A stretch of DNA of 64,000 bases from positions 13,451,922-13,515,921 of the forward strand of contig JALGPY010000012.1 in assembly GCA_023055425.1 (NCBI GenBank), given 5' to 3'. Below are positions 36,456 to 47,084 of this stretch, piece by piece. Each line of letters begins with the position of its first letter. Position 1 is the first letter of the stretch. Source of the stretch: Linanthus parryae. Lineage: Eukaryota > Streptophyta > Magnoliopsida > Ericales > Polemoniaceae. Under the pieces are notes generated by a model that ran no database searches, was not told the origin of the DNA, and was given only the letters and a program-made list of their open reading frames with translations. The position numbers were made by a program, and so were the translations under genes.

Positions 36456-37025
36456 TATATTGATTTATTTGAGTCTGGCCAGACATTCTATGAGCACTAT
36501 CCCTCGAGTGGCCTAGGATATTTGCTCCCGTTATGTGGGAGGGGCAAATCCTCTCTACGTCCACTACGATCTCTAAGCTTGCTTCTCATTGTATCCAGTA
36601 CACGCCTTTATAACTACTCAGTCACGGTGTAGCGTTTAACGCTACCAAGATCACAATGATCCACAACTAGAATATCTAGTGACTTCAAGTCTAAGGATGA
36701 CAATACCATTGCACCCGAGAAGCACTTGTGACTCAACATAACATGTATGTAGCCTTCTCGGTGATGGGTCAATCCAGTGCAACATTCCGTAATGCACACC
36801 TATGTGTTGGATCGTGATATCTCCATATCAATCCAACCCCATACTAGTCTATAGATGATTGTCCCATTTAATCATTATACTTGACTAGGGATATTTAAGA
36901 TAAACAACACGATTGTAAATCTAAGGACTTCATTATATTAAATATCCAATAAATAATAAATGAATTTTCTAGCCAAATACAAATTCATACTAAACTAGAT
37001 TGCCTCTAGGGCATCTATTCCAACA
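36456..37025 (-). repeat. Copia B 3' LTR, proximal part
   Basis: 570 bp completing the LTR begun at 27149-28006. It ends in ATTCCAACA at 37025, next to the minus-strand purine tract (GTCTCCCAC on the plus strand at 37026-37034). Confidence 0.92.
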
Positions 37026-37039
37026 GTCTCCCACTTGCA

Positions 37040-40000
37040 CTAGAGCCAATCTGGCGCATCTCGTATGCCCATACTCTTAGTGTGCCCTTCATGCTTCCAC
37101 TGCGTGAGAGGCTTCGTAAGCGGGTCTGATAGATTATCATCTGTAGGAATCTTGCATACCCGAACGTCTCCTCTATCGATAATATCTCGAATCAGATGAA
37201 ACTTCCTGAGCACGTGCTTGGACTTTTGGTGCGATCTGGGTTCCTTTGATTGCGCGATCGCCCCAGTGTTGTCACAGAACAAATCCACTGGATCCGCAAT
37301 GCTAGGGACCACACCAAGTTCAGAAACAAACTTTCTGATCCAAACAGCCTCCTTTGCTGCGCCATTTGCAGCAATGTACTCAGCCTCTGTTGTAGAATCA
37401 GCTACCGTCTCTTGCTTGGAACTCTTCCAGCTCACCGCTGCTCCATTCAGGCAAAACACATATCCCGACTGTGATCTAAAGTCATCTCTGTCGGTTTGGA
37501 AGCTTGCATCAGTGTAACCCCTTACACGCAACTCTTCCTCACCGCCAAACATCAAGAAAGCATCCTTAGTTCTTCTCAAGTACTTAAGGATGTTCTTGAC
37601 AGCAATCCAGTGACTCTCACCCGGATTGGATTGGTATCTGCTTGTCATACTCAAGGCATATGACACATCTGGTCTAGTACATAACATGGCGTACATGATA
37701 GATCCTATGGCCGAGGCATAGGGAATCCTACTCATGCGTTCCTTCTCAATCTCATTGGAAGGACAACCACTCTTCGAAAGAGTGATTCCGTGTGACATGG
37801 GCAAGAATCCCTTCTTGGAATCTTGCATGTTGAACCGTTTCAACACCTTGTCAATATATGTACTTTGACTTAGGCCTAGCAACCTCTTAGATCTATCTCT
37901 ATAGATCTTTATACCGAGTATATAGGCTGCTTCCTCTAAGTCCTTCATTGAGAAACACTTTCCTAGCCAATCTTTCACAGATTGCAGCATGGGAATGTCG
38001 TTTCCAATGAGTAGTATGTCATCCACATACAAGACCAGAAAAGCTACAGAGCTCCCACTAACCTTCTTGTAGACACAAGACTCATCTTCGCTTCTGATGA
38101 AGCCAAACTCTTTGACTACTTCATCAAAGCGTCGATTCCAACTCCTAGAAGCTTGCTTCAATCCATAAATGGATCGTTGCAGCTTACAGACTTTGTTGGC
38201 TTGCTTTGGATCCTCAAAACCCTCCGGCTGTATCATATACACGTCCTCGAGGAGATTCCCATAAAGGAATGCTGTTTTGACATCCATCTGCCAAATCTCA
38301 TAGTCGTAGTATGCTGCAATTGCAAATAGGATTCGGATGGATTTGGTCATAGCGACTGGTGAAAAGGTTTTATCATAGTCAATACCATGAATCTGTCTGA
38401 ATCCTTTAGCCACCAATCGGCCCTTATAGGTAATCACATTACCATCCATGTCGATCTTCTTCTTGAAGACCCACTTGCACCCTATGGGCCGCGCCCCGTC
38501 AGGTGGTTCCACCAAAGTCCATACTTTGTTGGTATACATGGATTCCATCTCGGATCTCATGGCCTCAAGCCACTTCTGTGAGTCAGGGCCATTCATGGCC
38601 TCCTCATAGGTAGTAGGCTCATCATCTATGAGCATCGTGTCACCGGAATCTGTGACGAGAAGTCCGTACCTCTCGGGTTCCTGGCGCACTCTACTAGATC
38701 TACGTAGCTCTTGTGTTACCTGAACAGGTGGTTCCACAACTGCTTGTGATTCCTGTTCATGTTCCATAATCGGTTCAGTGATTTGTGGTTCTTGAACTTC
38801 TTCAAGTTCTACATTCCTCCCACTTGCTTCTTTAGAGACAAATTCTCTTTCTAGAAACACGCCGGTCCGTGCAACAAACACTTTGTTCTCGGTTGGATTG
38901 TAGAAGTAGTATCCCTTAGTTTCCTTAGGGTACCCCACAAATTTACACTTATCCGATTTAGGCCCTAGCTTGTCTGATTGTAAACGTTTTACATAGACAT
39001 CGCAGCCCCAAATCCTCATGAACGACAGTGTGGGACGCCTCCCACTCCACATCTCATATGGTGTCTTCATGACTGATTTAGATGGAACACGGTTAATGGT
39101 GAAAGCTGCACTTAATAGAGCGTAGCCCCAAAATGATAATGGAAGATCGGTTTGACACATCATAGACCAAACCATATCCAATAAGGTTCGATTCCTCCTT
39201 TCGGACACGCCATTCCATTGTGGCGTTCCGGGTGGAGTGAGTTGGGACACGATCCCACACTCTCTAAGATAGTCGTCAAACTCTTGACTCAAGTATTCTC
39301 CTCCACGATCCAATCGTAGAGCCTTGATACTTTTGCCAAGTTGCTTCTCTACTTCATTCTTGAATTCTTTGAACACTTCAAAGGATTCGGATTTTGCCCT
39401 CATAAGGTACACAAATCCATATCTACTGTAATCATCAGTAAATGTAATGAAGTAGACATAACCACCCCTGGCAGGCGTGGCAAATGGCCCACACACATCG
39501 GTATGTATGAGTGCCAATTGCTCACTAGTCCTCTCACCTTTCTTATTGAAAGGGGACTTTGTCATTTTTCCCAATAAACAAGCCTCACATGTCTCATATG
39601 ATTCAAAATCAAATGAGTCTAGTAATCCATCCTTATGGAGTCTAGATACACGTTTCTCATTTATATGGCCTAAACGACAATGCCATAAATAAGCAGGATT
39701 TAAATCATTTATTTTAATCCGCTTGGTATTAATGTTGTAGACAGGATTGCTTAGATCAAGGACATAAAGTCCATTAAATAATTGCGCACTAAAATAGTGA
39801 ATATTATTCAAATAAAAGGAACAACAATTGTTCTTTATTGAAATAATAAAACCTTCCTTGTCCAAACAAGAAATAGAAATAATGTTTCTGCTCATAGCAG
39901 GCACAAAATAGCAATTATTTAATTCTAAAACTAATCCTGAAGGCAGAGATAGCTCGCACACGCCTATGGCCAACGCAGCAACCTTTGCTCCATTCCCAAC

Positions 40001-40213
40001 GCGCAGATCTACCTCCCCTTTAGCCAATCTTTTACTTCTCTTTAGATCCTGCATATTTCGACAAATATGAGATCCACATCCAGTATCTAATACCCATGAT
40101 GTAGAGACAGTTAAATTGACATCTACAACAAAAATACCTGGTGGTGGTGGAATCACTATTCCAAGCCTCTTGTCCTCCAGATATTTTGGGCAGTTCCTCC
40201 TCCAGTGTCCAGG
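37040..40213 (-). CDS. Copia B Pol (protease, integrase, RT, RNase H)
   Basis: Minus-strand frame continuous with gag except for one TAG (40214-40216). Protease LDTGCGSH; integrase HCRLGHINEKR and CEACLLGK zinc finger, then HTDVCGPF, LDRGGEY (S-to-L beside the catalytic D) and SERRNRT; RT CKWVFKKK, DKTFSPVA (DETF in copia A) and YVDDILL; RNase H YTDASF and TTEAEYIAA; C-terminal SMGIRDAPDWL. All catalytic acids are present. Close to copia A Pol but a distinct copy. Confidence 0.92.
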   Translation of the reverse strand, partial: PGHWRRNCPKYLEDKRLGIVIPPPPGIFVVDVNLTVSTSWVLDTGCGSHICRNMQDLKRSKRLAKGEVDLRVGNGAKVAALAIGVCELSLPSGLVLELNNCYFVPAMSRNIISISCLDKEGFIISIKNNCCSFYLNNIHYFSAQLFNGLYVLDLSNPVYNINTKRIKINDLNPAYLWHCRLGHINEKRVSRLHKDGLLDSFDFESYETCEACLLGKMTKSPFNKKGERTSEQLALIHTDVCGPFATPARGGYVYFITFTDDYSRYGFVYLMRAKSESFEVFKEFKNEVEKQLGKSIKALRLDRGGEYLSQEFDDYLRECGIVSQLTPPGTPQWNGVSERRNRTLLDMVWSMMCQTDLPLSFWGYALLSAAFTINRVPSKSVMKTPYEMWSGRRPTLSFMRIWGCDVYVKRLQSDKLGPKSDKCKFVGYPKETKGYYFYNPTENKVFVARTGVFLEREFVSKEASGRNVELEEVQEPQITEPIMEHEQESQAVVEPPVQVTQELRRSSRVRQEPERYGLLVTDSGDTMLIDDEPTTYEEAMNGPDSQKWLEAMRSEMESMYTNKVWTLVEPPDGARPIGCKWVFKKKIDMDGNVITYKGRLVAKGFRQIHGIDYDKTFSPVAMTKSIRILFAIAAYYDYEIWQMDVKTAFLYGNLLEDVYMIQPEGFEDPKQANKVCKLQRSIYGLKQASRSWNRRFDEVVKEFGFIRSEDESCVYKKVSGSSVAFLVLYVDDILLIGNDIPMLQSVKDWLGKCFSMKDLEEAAYILGIKIYRDRSKRLLGLSQSTYIDKVLKRFNMQDSKKGFLPMSHGITLSKSGCPSNEIEKERMSRIPYASAIGSIMYAMLCTRPDVSYALSMTSRYQSNPGESHWIAVKNILKYLRRTKDAFLMFGGEEELRVRGYTDASFQTDRDDFRSQSGYVFCLNGAAVSWKSSKQETVADSTTEAEYIAANGAAKEAVWIRKFVSELGVVPSIADPVDLFCDNTGAIAQSKEPRSHQKSKHVLRKFHLIRDIIDRGDVRVCKIPTDDNLSDPLTKPLTQWKHEGHTKSMGIRDAPDWL

Positions 40214-40990
40214 CTAACTGCAGTAGTGACACTCACCCTTAGTCACGACCTTGGCAATGCCACCAACAGGCTTAAGGGCTTGTTCCTTGGTCTTGGCAAC
40301 TGACTTGCCTTTACCCTTGGAGGAAGATGCAAACTTTTTGCCTTTTCCTTTGTGTACCATCATTATGGCCTTGCCCTTACCCTTGTTGATGCTCTGTTCA
40401 GCCGTCCTCAACATGTTGAGCAAATATGGCAGTGGTTTAACGATCTCGTTCATGTTATAGTTCATAATGAACTGTCCATAACTCTCGGGCAACGATTGCA
40501 ACACGAGATCGGTTGCCAACTCTTGGTCGACCGGGAACCCAAGCCGGGCGAGATTCTCCAAGTACCCGATCATTCGGAGTACATGGGGTCCCACCGGGTT
40601 CCCTTCTGCCAGATGACATTTGAACAGTGCCTTTGAGACCTCATACCTCTCTACCCTCGCCTGCTCTTGGAAGAGCTGCTTTCGATGTTCGATCATATCG
40701 ACAGCATTCATGTTCTCATGTTGCTTCTGAAGCTCAGAGGTCATGGTGCAAAGCATTAGGCAGGCCGCATCATTAGCGTCATCAACACGCTTTTGATACG
40801 CCTTTAAGGCAGCAGGTGTCTGATTCTCTGGACCTTCTGGAACATGCTCCTCTATTGCGTACAGTTTCTTCTCTTGCTTGAGAACAATTCTCAAGTTTCT
40901 GTACCAATCAAGAAAGTTGGTTCCAGAGAGCTTGTCCTTCTCAAGGACAGATCGTAGGGAATGTTGTGAACTCGATGAGTTGTTTGCCAT
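40214..40990 (-). CDS. Copia B Gag, truncated at the zinc knuckle by TAG
   Basis: The ATG at 40990 opens MANNSSSSQHSLRSVLEKDK. The Gag core matches copia A Gag, ends GGIAKVVTKGECHYCS, then TAG replaces the expected glutamine of the CCHC knuckle. The frame continues into Pol without a shift. A CAG-to-TAG transition is the simplest cause. Confidence 0.9.
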   Translation of the reverse strand: MANNSSSSQHSLRSVLEKDKLSGTNFLDWYRNLRIVLKQEKKLYAIEEHVPEGPENQTPAALKAYQKRVDDANDAACLMLCTMTSELQKQHENMNAVDMIEHRKQLFQEQARVERYEVSKALFKCHLAEGNPVGPHVLRMIGYLENLARLGFPVDQELATDLVLQSLPESYGQFIMNYNMNEIVKPLPYLLNMLRTAEQSINKGKGKAIMMVHKGKGKKFASSSKGKGKSVAKTKEQALKPVGGIAKVVTKGECHYCS

Positions 40991-42660
40991 TTGGAATTCT
41001 ACAAAAGGAAAATACGCAAGTTTTAGTATTTGTGAATTTTTTGACTATATTTAATAATGGCTAGTTTATTAAATATAGCTCCCACTATTTTTCTACGGAT
41101 TAATAACCCTCAAGATATTAATGCGGAAAATATCCTTATATTTTCTAGTGGGCCAAGATCCGTCTTTTCATCTCCTTATGAGCTTGCTTTGGCAAGTCAC
41201 CCATAATTTGACTACTTCTAGGTAGGAACAATTCCAATTGCATCCCATATGCAACTCTTGGTTCAATCGGGCAAATAACTCCTTATTTATCCATCCATAT
41301 GGATAATCCCAATTGATTGCCTCTAGGTTTTTTAATCAAATTAATAGCCTAGTTGTGTTCAACCTCTTATCTAACAATTGCACATTGTTACGTGCCATCG
41401 CATTCCATCATTATGAACCAAGTCGCCATGCTTTGGCACACACGAACTTGATAAATAATGATGATAATGAGTGTTTAAATAACGAGAAGGCAAGAACACA
41501 ATATTTAAAATTTGAGGGATTTTTAAATTCAATTTTTAATTGTTTTGTTGATCAATATCAACTAATCTATCTATTTGAGTTTGGGCACAACTCCAAATAA
41601 TAGATCCGGGTTGTCTAATTATCTTATTATCCTAATTGCATGCATCATCCATACACCAACCACACAAATAATAAGACAATAAATAAACAACCACAAAACA
41701 GAAATTAAACGTGATGTGGATATGGCCTTTTCTAGACTAAGATAATTCCAAGCCAATGGAATTATCTATGAACCCTAAAGCAAACACATCTCCATGCGTC
41801 TTGATCTTTTGGTCCATCCTCCATAGTCTTGTGGAATGCTCCATGCTCCATGCTCCATCTTTTGTGGCTTCTTTGGCTTTGGGCTTCTTTTCTTCAATCT
41901 TGGCTAACAATCTACTTTATCTAGCACTAGCTAATATCTATACTAAATAAAATAAATCTCACAAGTTGAGAAAAAAATGGCACGCAGGCCATAAAACCCT
42001 AATTAATTATTACAATTAATTGATCAGCTCGCAGGCCGTAAAACCAAACCACAAAATTAAACATCCACATCAAACCACATCCTAAGGCCATATCCAATCA
42101 CCATGCGATTTGCACATAAACAGTTAAAATCCAATTTTAACGCGCTTGGTCAATTTTAATTGATTTTAGGATTTCTAGGGTTAAAACGGTCCATGGGCCC
42201 AACAATCCAATTGCCCGGGCCCATCTAAGTGAACCACAAGGCCCTAGGGCCGGCCCGGCCCAAAACCCGCAAGCTAGGCCCGCGGGTTAGGGCCGCCCGG
42301 CCCCTTAGGGCGGCCAATCTTGGGCGGCAAGCAAGGGGGCGGTCCCCTAGGGGGCCGAACCTCCTCTTGGGAGTTGTTTCCAAAACAACTCCCTTTGCTT
42401 GGAGCCCAAGTTTGGTTGTTTCCTTGTTTTGGGAGAACTCCTTCTTCCCCAAGGATGCCTAAACCCTAGATCTAAGATCCTAAAATTTCTCAAACTCACC
42501 AATTCATGCATCCAATGCAATAATTGGGTCTTGTTATGATTAATCCTAAACAAATTGCATCCCATGCTTGATTTGTCTTGTTTTACGCGATAAACAACAA
42601 ATTAAGGTGTAAAACAACAAGAATGTAACACATAAACTACGTTTATGCTCTATGACCTGT
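40991..42660 (-). other. Copia B untranslated leader
   Basis: Counterpart of the copia A leader, on the minus strand. It has the CTCGCAGGCCGTAAA repeat at 42028-42042 and a slightly changed copy (GCAGGCCATAAA) near 41984, and a GC-rich block at 42230-42360. No coding frame is convincing. Confidence 0.6.
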
Positions 42661-42673
42661 GGCTCTGATACAC
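42661..42673 (-). other. Copia B primer-binding site, one base short
   Basis: On the minus strand it reads GTGTATCAGAGCC, where copia A reads GTGGTATCAGAGCC. One G of the initiator-tRNA-Met match is missing. Confidence 0.8.
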
Positions 42674-44101
42674 TGTAGGGTTTTGATTCATGGATCGCGC
42701 AACGGAAGCATAATCAAACAAATAACCATGCAAAACCCTCCAAGGATCACAAGTCTAGATGCATAACGATAGTGAAGGTAAGAAATCATAAACACACCTT
42801 TGGGTTCTCCTTGATGACTTCAAACGCGAATAGTGTCACGTTCTCTATAGTTGATCCACGCCTAGAGTTGATCCTAGATCTCCCAAACTCCTTGGTGCTA
42901 GCCCGGAATAAGAGGAGGGTGAAGGAATCACGCAAAACGAGACAAAAGAGGGGCTTCGGCCCTCTTTTGGCCGACGGGGTGAGGGGCGGCGGCAAGGGAC
43001 GGGTTCGGCCCTTGTTGCTTGCTCTCTCTCTCCTTTGTTCTCTCCCACCTTTTGTTATGATCACTAATGAGCATAAGTTATGAGGAAGGAAGGAAGGAGG
43101 GTCCTTTATATAGTCCAACAACTCCTTGTTAACTACCTAAAGGACTTATTCTAGTCCTACTAGAATTCAATTTAGTCCCTTCCTTGCAAATTAGTCCCTA
43201 CTAAGTTTGCAAGGGTTTGCAAAGTGATCCTTCTAATTAATTAATCCAATTAATTAATTCCAAATCTAGTACAACTCTATATAGCGTGTGACCCCATAGG
43301 TTCTATCTAGTTGGTAGCAACTATTTGCTAATATGGAGCGGTTTCTAGCAAAACATCCATTCTAGCCAACTAATAGAATAGTCATCTAGACAACCTTGTA
43401 CAAGTAATTGTCTCATCCCTTTGCCTCCATATCCGGATTGGACACGAGACATACAAGTCACACTCGTATATCCAATCCATAGTTTCTCGATCCATGGAAT
43501 AGCCTTATTCGTGCAAATAACATCAATATCCTATATTGATTTATTTGAGTCTGGCCAGACATTCTATGAGCACTATCCCTCGAGTGGCCTAGGATATTTG
43601 CTCCCGTTATGTGGGAGGGGCAAATCCTCTCTACGTCCACTACGATCTCTAAGCTTGCTTCTCATTGTATCCAGTACACGCCTTTATAACTACCCAGTCA
43701 CGGTGTAGCGTTTAACGCTACCAAGATCACAATGATCCACAACTAGAATATCTAGTGACTTCAAGTCTAAGGATGACAATACCATTGCACCCGAGAAGCA
43801 CTTGTGACTCAACATAACATGTATGTAGCCTTCTCGGTGATGGGTCAATCCAGTGCAACATTCCGTAATGCACACCTATGTGTTGGATCGTGATATCTCC
43901 ATATCAATCCAACCCCATACTAGTCTATAGATGATTGTCCCATTTAATCATTATACTTGACTAGGGATATTTAAGATAAACAACACGATTGTAAATCTAA
44001 GGACTTCATTATATTAAATATCCAATAAATAATAAATGAATTTTCTAGCCAAATACAAATTCATACTAAACTAGATTGCCTCTAGGGCATCTATTCCAAC
44101 A
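42674..44101 (-). repeat. Copia B 5' LTR
   Basis: 1428 bp. Minus-strand TATATAAA (plus-strand TTTATATA at 43105-43112) is the likely TATA box. Confidence 0.93.
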
Positions 44102-44106
44102 AGGTT

Positions 44107-45540
44107 GTCCTTAGAGATGGGGCCGCCTTCATACGGGTACAGACGCGAGTAGAATCGCACCTATTCAATGCGAGTGGCATAAGGCCTGGCAACAAATTTG
44201 GTTTGATCATCGCAGATCAAACTCCATGCACACTTGGGATCCTTCGTTCTATACCACCGTGAATCTCTCCGACACCGAAATGCGTTCTGAGCACCAGGAA
44301 CATTCCACGATCTGGATCTTGAAGGGGTAGGGGAATAGGAAGGCCATCTTTAAAAAACCCACATGGTGAGGAAGGAAATGTTAACAAAGGACATAACATC
44401 AAGTCGCCCACGCGACTCTTCCACTGCAGCCACAAGCTGGTCTAATCGATGGTAGAGAGTTCCCAACACCAGAATCCCGAGTGAGACGTTCTGGTCTAAG
44501 GATAGGCGAACAACAATGGGCAAAACTTGATGGAATACCCATCATGAGGTGACCATCAATCACGTACCGTGAAAGCCAAATACAAAGGAAGCCACACAAA
44601 GTCCAGTTGTACCCTTTGCCTTCTACGTAATTCTCCACCTTGGGATCCTTATTCAGTAGCTCTTTAGTGATCTTGCTATTTTCATAATCACGGAAGAAGT
44701 ACTGTACTCACTTGCTCCAAGTATTCTTCGCAGAGGGTTCGACTAATTGAAATTTAGGAAGGGGTTTCGCATATGTCCAACGAGTAGAAATCTTCTTGAC
44801 CTCCGCTATGCATTCGACCATCTGATCATATAAAGCGACCTCATCATCGGTTTCCAGTCCAGCCAAGAGATTGACCTCGCCCATGGGAGGAAGTTCATAC
44901 AGCATGTGCACGTCCTCCAAGGTGAGGGCCGCTTCGAACTCAGCAAAATGGAAAGTATGGGTTATTGGTGAATACCTAGAAAAGAGATTTAGAATCATGG
45001 TTTGATCTAGTTTCACAGCAGCACCTTTCGTAGCTCTGATGGCGTAATAGACCCCAACTTGGGTCATATGGTAAGTCAATACATGGTCAGTCCACTCATC
45101 CATCAAATCCAGCTTATTCACGAAAGCCTGGGTCGAGACCTCAGCATGTGGATAGAATCCATTTTCAAGACCCAATCTGACTACGTCCTTGGCATCAATT
45201 AAATCTAACTCTTATCGACTAGGTGGAGGGGTTAGCAATAACTGATCTTTGGAAACAGGTTTAGGTAGCCTCCTTAACTTGACACTGGCATGGTAGTAGT
45301 CTTCACCACCCAGGTAAGGACCTTTTCGGCAGCTACAAACAATGGTGGGTCTTTGAATGTTTCTGGGTTTCAGATTCAACAGATAAAGGCGTGTCAAGAG
45401 GGGGATATTCATATGAGAAGCTTTAATCAAATTTAAGTGAACCAACCTTGTGTTGTTGAAGCAATTTGAAGGAGACGATTCGCCTAGAAGAACTGGTGAT
45501 TGATGATCTGGATTTGCTCTCGGAGGTTCTCAGTAAACAT
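44107..45540 (-). pseudogene. Antisense gene with plant mobile domain (PMD), proximal part
   Basis: Minus-strand frame inside the Tat-like element, next to its 3' LTR. A possible start is ATG at 45538-45540. The PMD core (45175-44399) shows HTFHFAEFEAALTLEDVHML, then the LCGFLCIWLSRYV segment, the two hallmarks of the 'aminotransferase-like plant mobile domain' family (MAIN/MAIL1 type). In-frame stops lie at 45212-45214 and 44708-44710, with a frame change after ~44420. PMD genes are known as transposon passengers, and antisense extra ORFs are known in Tat-lineage elements. What PMD does for the element is not established. The gene continues beyond copia B at 27143 and 25745. Confidence 0.78.
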
Positions 45541-45855
45541 TCACTCTATAGAGAAGCAGTAGCTTTCAACAATGGAGGATGAGGAGTATTTATTCAAATC
45601 TGCTGAAGAGTCGCGTCATTTCAGTTGTCGAATCGCAACAGTCACCGCCGAATCACGCAATCACGGGCCTCTGCTGATGTCACGGCTAGAACCCTAGAAG
45701 AACAGAAGGTACGATTAAATGGATTCTAGGTTATAATGACACGCATGGGGGCTGATATCTCGAACATTAGAATTGGTGCGTAGCTACAACGTGCACTAGT
45801 TTTTGCTCATTGAAGTCCATCTGATAAGTGTCTCCACTCTTAAAAAGGGGGCTAA
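45541..45855. other. Sequence between the antisense gene start and the 3' LTR
   Basis: Probably the antisense gene's upstream region plus the sense polypurine tract AAAAAGGGGGCTAA at 45842-45855. No further feature is seen. Confidence 0.5.
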
Positions 45856-46338
45856 TGTAGATAGTTTGTTCTAGCCACGTGAGTCAGCTTACACATGGCA
45901 GTCATCTAGCACATCTGGTGGTGCTCCAGTATCACACGAGCATTACTCATGCTCATCCGTATGGGGGTTGCGAGACAAGGCCCCTCGCATATCATTCCAC
46001 ACGGGACTTGTAGGGACTTAGTGGTTTGGAGGCTAGAGTAAGACCTGTTGCGCGCGAGCTACAACCAAGCCCGCCCGCGACCCTTGGTAACTGCTTTGAG
46101 ATATTGATGGCCACGTTTCCCATAAACCCGGTCAACCTCATAACGGTTCCGGTATGTACGGGCGAAGTGCGTAACAGTCCCTATATATGCGGTCGAACGT
46201 GCCGTTATGGTTGAGGTAATTAAGCCTCCATTAATGGGCGCATTAACCCACTACAACGGTCACATTTCCACTATATATAGGATCGTGAACCCTTCACTGC
46301 AATCTTCTGATCACGCTGAAACTCTGGCCGTTTTCATA

Positions 46339-46379
<41 letters not shown>

Positions 46380-46483
46380 CTCACTTCTTGCTCTCTCCCT
46401 ACTCACGACCTACACTGCACGTGTTTCTATCCTCTACCCCCGGTGTACACTTGGATCTTGCTCAAAGGATCCTCCTTTATACA
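45856..46483 (+). repeat. 3' LTR of the Tat-like element
   Basis: 628 bp against 604 for the 5' LTR. Part of the difference is an expanded (CT)n run at 46342-46375. About 35 substitutions against the 5' LTR. TATA-like CTATATATAG near 46270. Confidence 0.92.
46342..46375. repeat. (CT)n microsatellite within the Tat-like 3' LTR
   Basis: About 17 CT repeats. The 5' LTR has about six at the same place, so the run expanded after insertion. Confidence 0.95.
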
Positions 46484-47084
46484 GCTAGGATTACCGGTTC
46501 GTGGTACGCTAGGTGTAGGCTTCTTTGGATCGCTCAGTTAAATCGAAATTCGCTTGTCCGGCTCGCGGGACGATTTTTAGAATCGTTTAATATATATGTG
46601 TGTGTGTGTGTCTATGTGTGTGGCGAGCCTTACTAAAAAAAATAATTTCTTTGGTTGTTTAAATTTTACTTTTTATTATATTTTAGTTAATTTATCAAGA
46701 ACATTCTTAGTATGTTATTTGTTCTAAAAGAACCTAACATCATGGTAGGGATGCATAGACCATGCTTATTATTAAATCAAGAAAGATAGATGTGGGGGGC
46801 ATCTCACCTTACCCACTACAACTAGTAGTTTCTTATTTGAAAACAAAATAAAATGCGAAAGAAAAGGAAAATAAAACTCTTGAATGCCTGCTTGCAATCA
46901 AAAAATTGAAAAGTCTTTTAAGCTACTTGAGCTCCTTTCCTTTATCCCGTCCACCACTTCTTTTCATGAAAGTTGAAATATTGGATTATTGTGTTCTCAC
47001 TCGAGGCGCTGCTGGCTTAGATGATTTAGAAGGATGACTTGATGAACCAAGAGAAACATTTTGTTCTTGCGTTGGCATGTTTTT
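46484..47084. other. Spacer with TG microsatellite
   Basis: The GCTAG target duplication is followed by non-coding sequence, an alternating TA/TG run at 46591-46620, and the far 3' end of the hAT remnant from about 46990. No gene is seen. Confidence 0.5.

Larger units (their letters stand above)
27149..44101 (-). mobile_element. Copia element B (Tork/Angela-like), minus strand, containing copia A
   Basis: Target duplications AGGTT lie at 27144-27148 and 44102-44106. LTRs are 42674-44101 (5' in its own sense, 1428 bp) and 27149-28006 plus 36456-37025 (3', 858 + 570 = 1428 bp, split by copia A). An initiator-tRNA-Met-type primer site lies at 42661-42673, gag at 40990-40214 and pol at 40213-37040. 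The two LTRs differ at about two positions (G/A near 27651/43170 and T/C near 36617/43693). Without copia A the element is about 8.5 kb. Assignment to the Angela-like group rests on the long LTR starting TGTTGGAATAGATGCCCTAG and the gag/pol style. Confidence 0.93.
15099..46483 (+). mobile_element. Tat-like Ty3/gypsy element with antisense PMD gene, host of nested insertions
   Basis: LTRs at 15099-15702 and 45856-46483 (TGTAGATAG...TATACA) are flanked by GCTAG at 15094-15098 and 46484-46488. The sense strand carries gag, protease, RT, a partly deleted RNase H, a second RNase H domain and integrase. The second RNase H domain marks the Tat/Ogre/Retand lineage. Between pol and the 3' LTR lie a ~53-bp minisatellite and a long antisense PMD reading frame. 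Removing the copia insertions leaves about 13 kb. About 35 substitutions separate the LTRs over ~600 bp, so it is old, and every coding part is broken. Confidence 0.92.
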
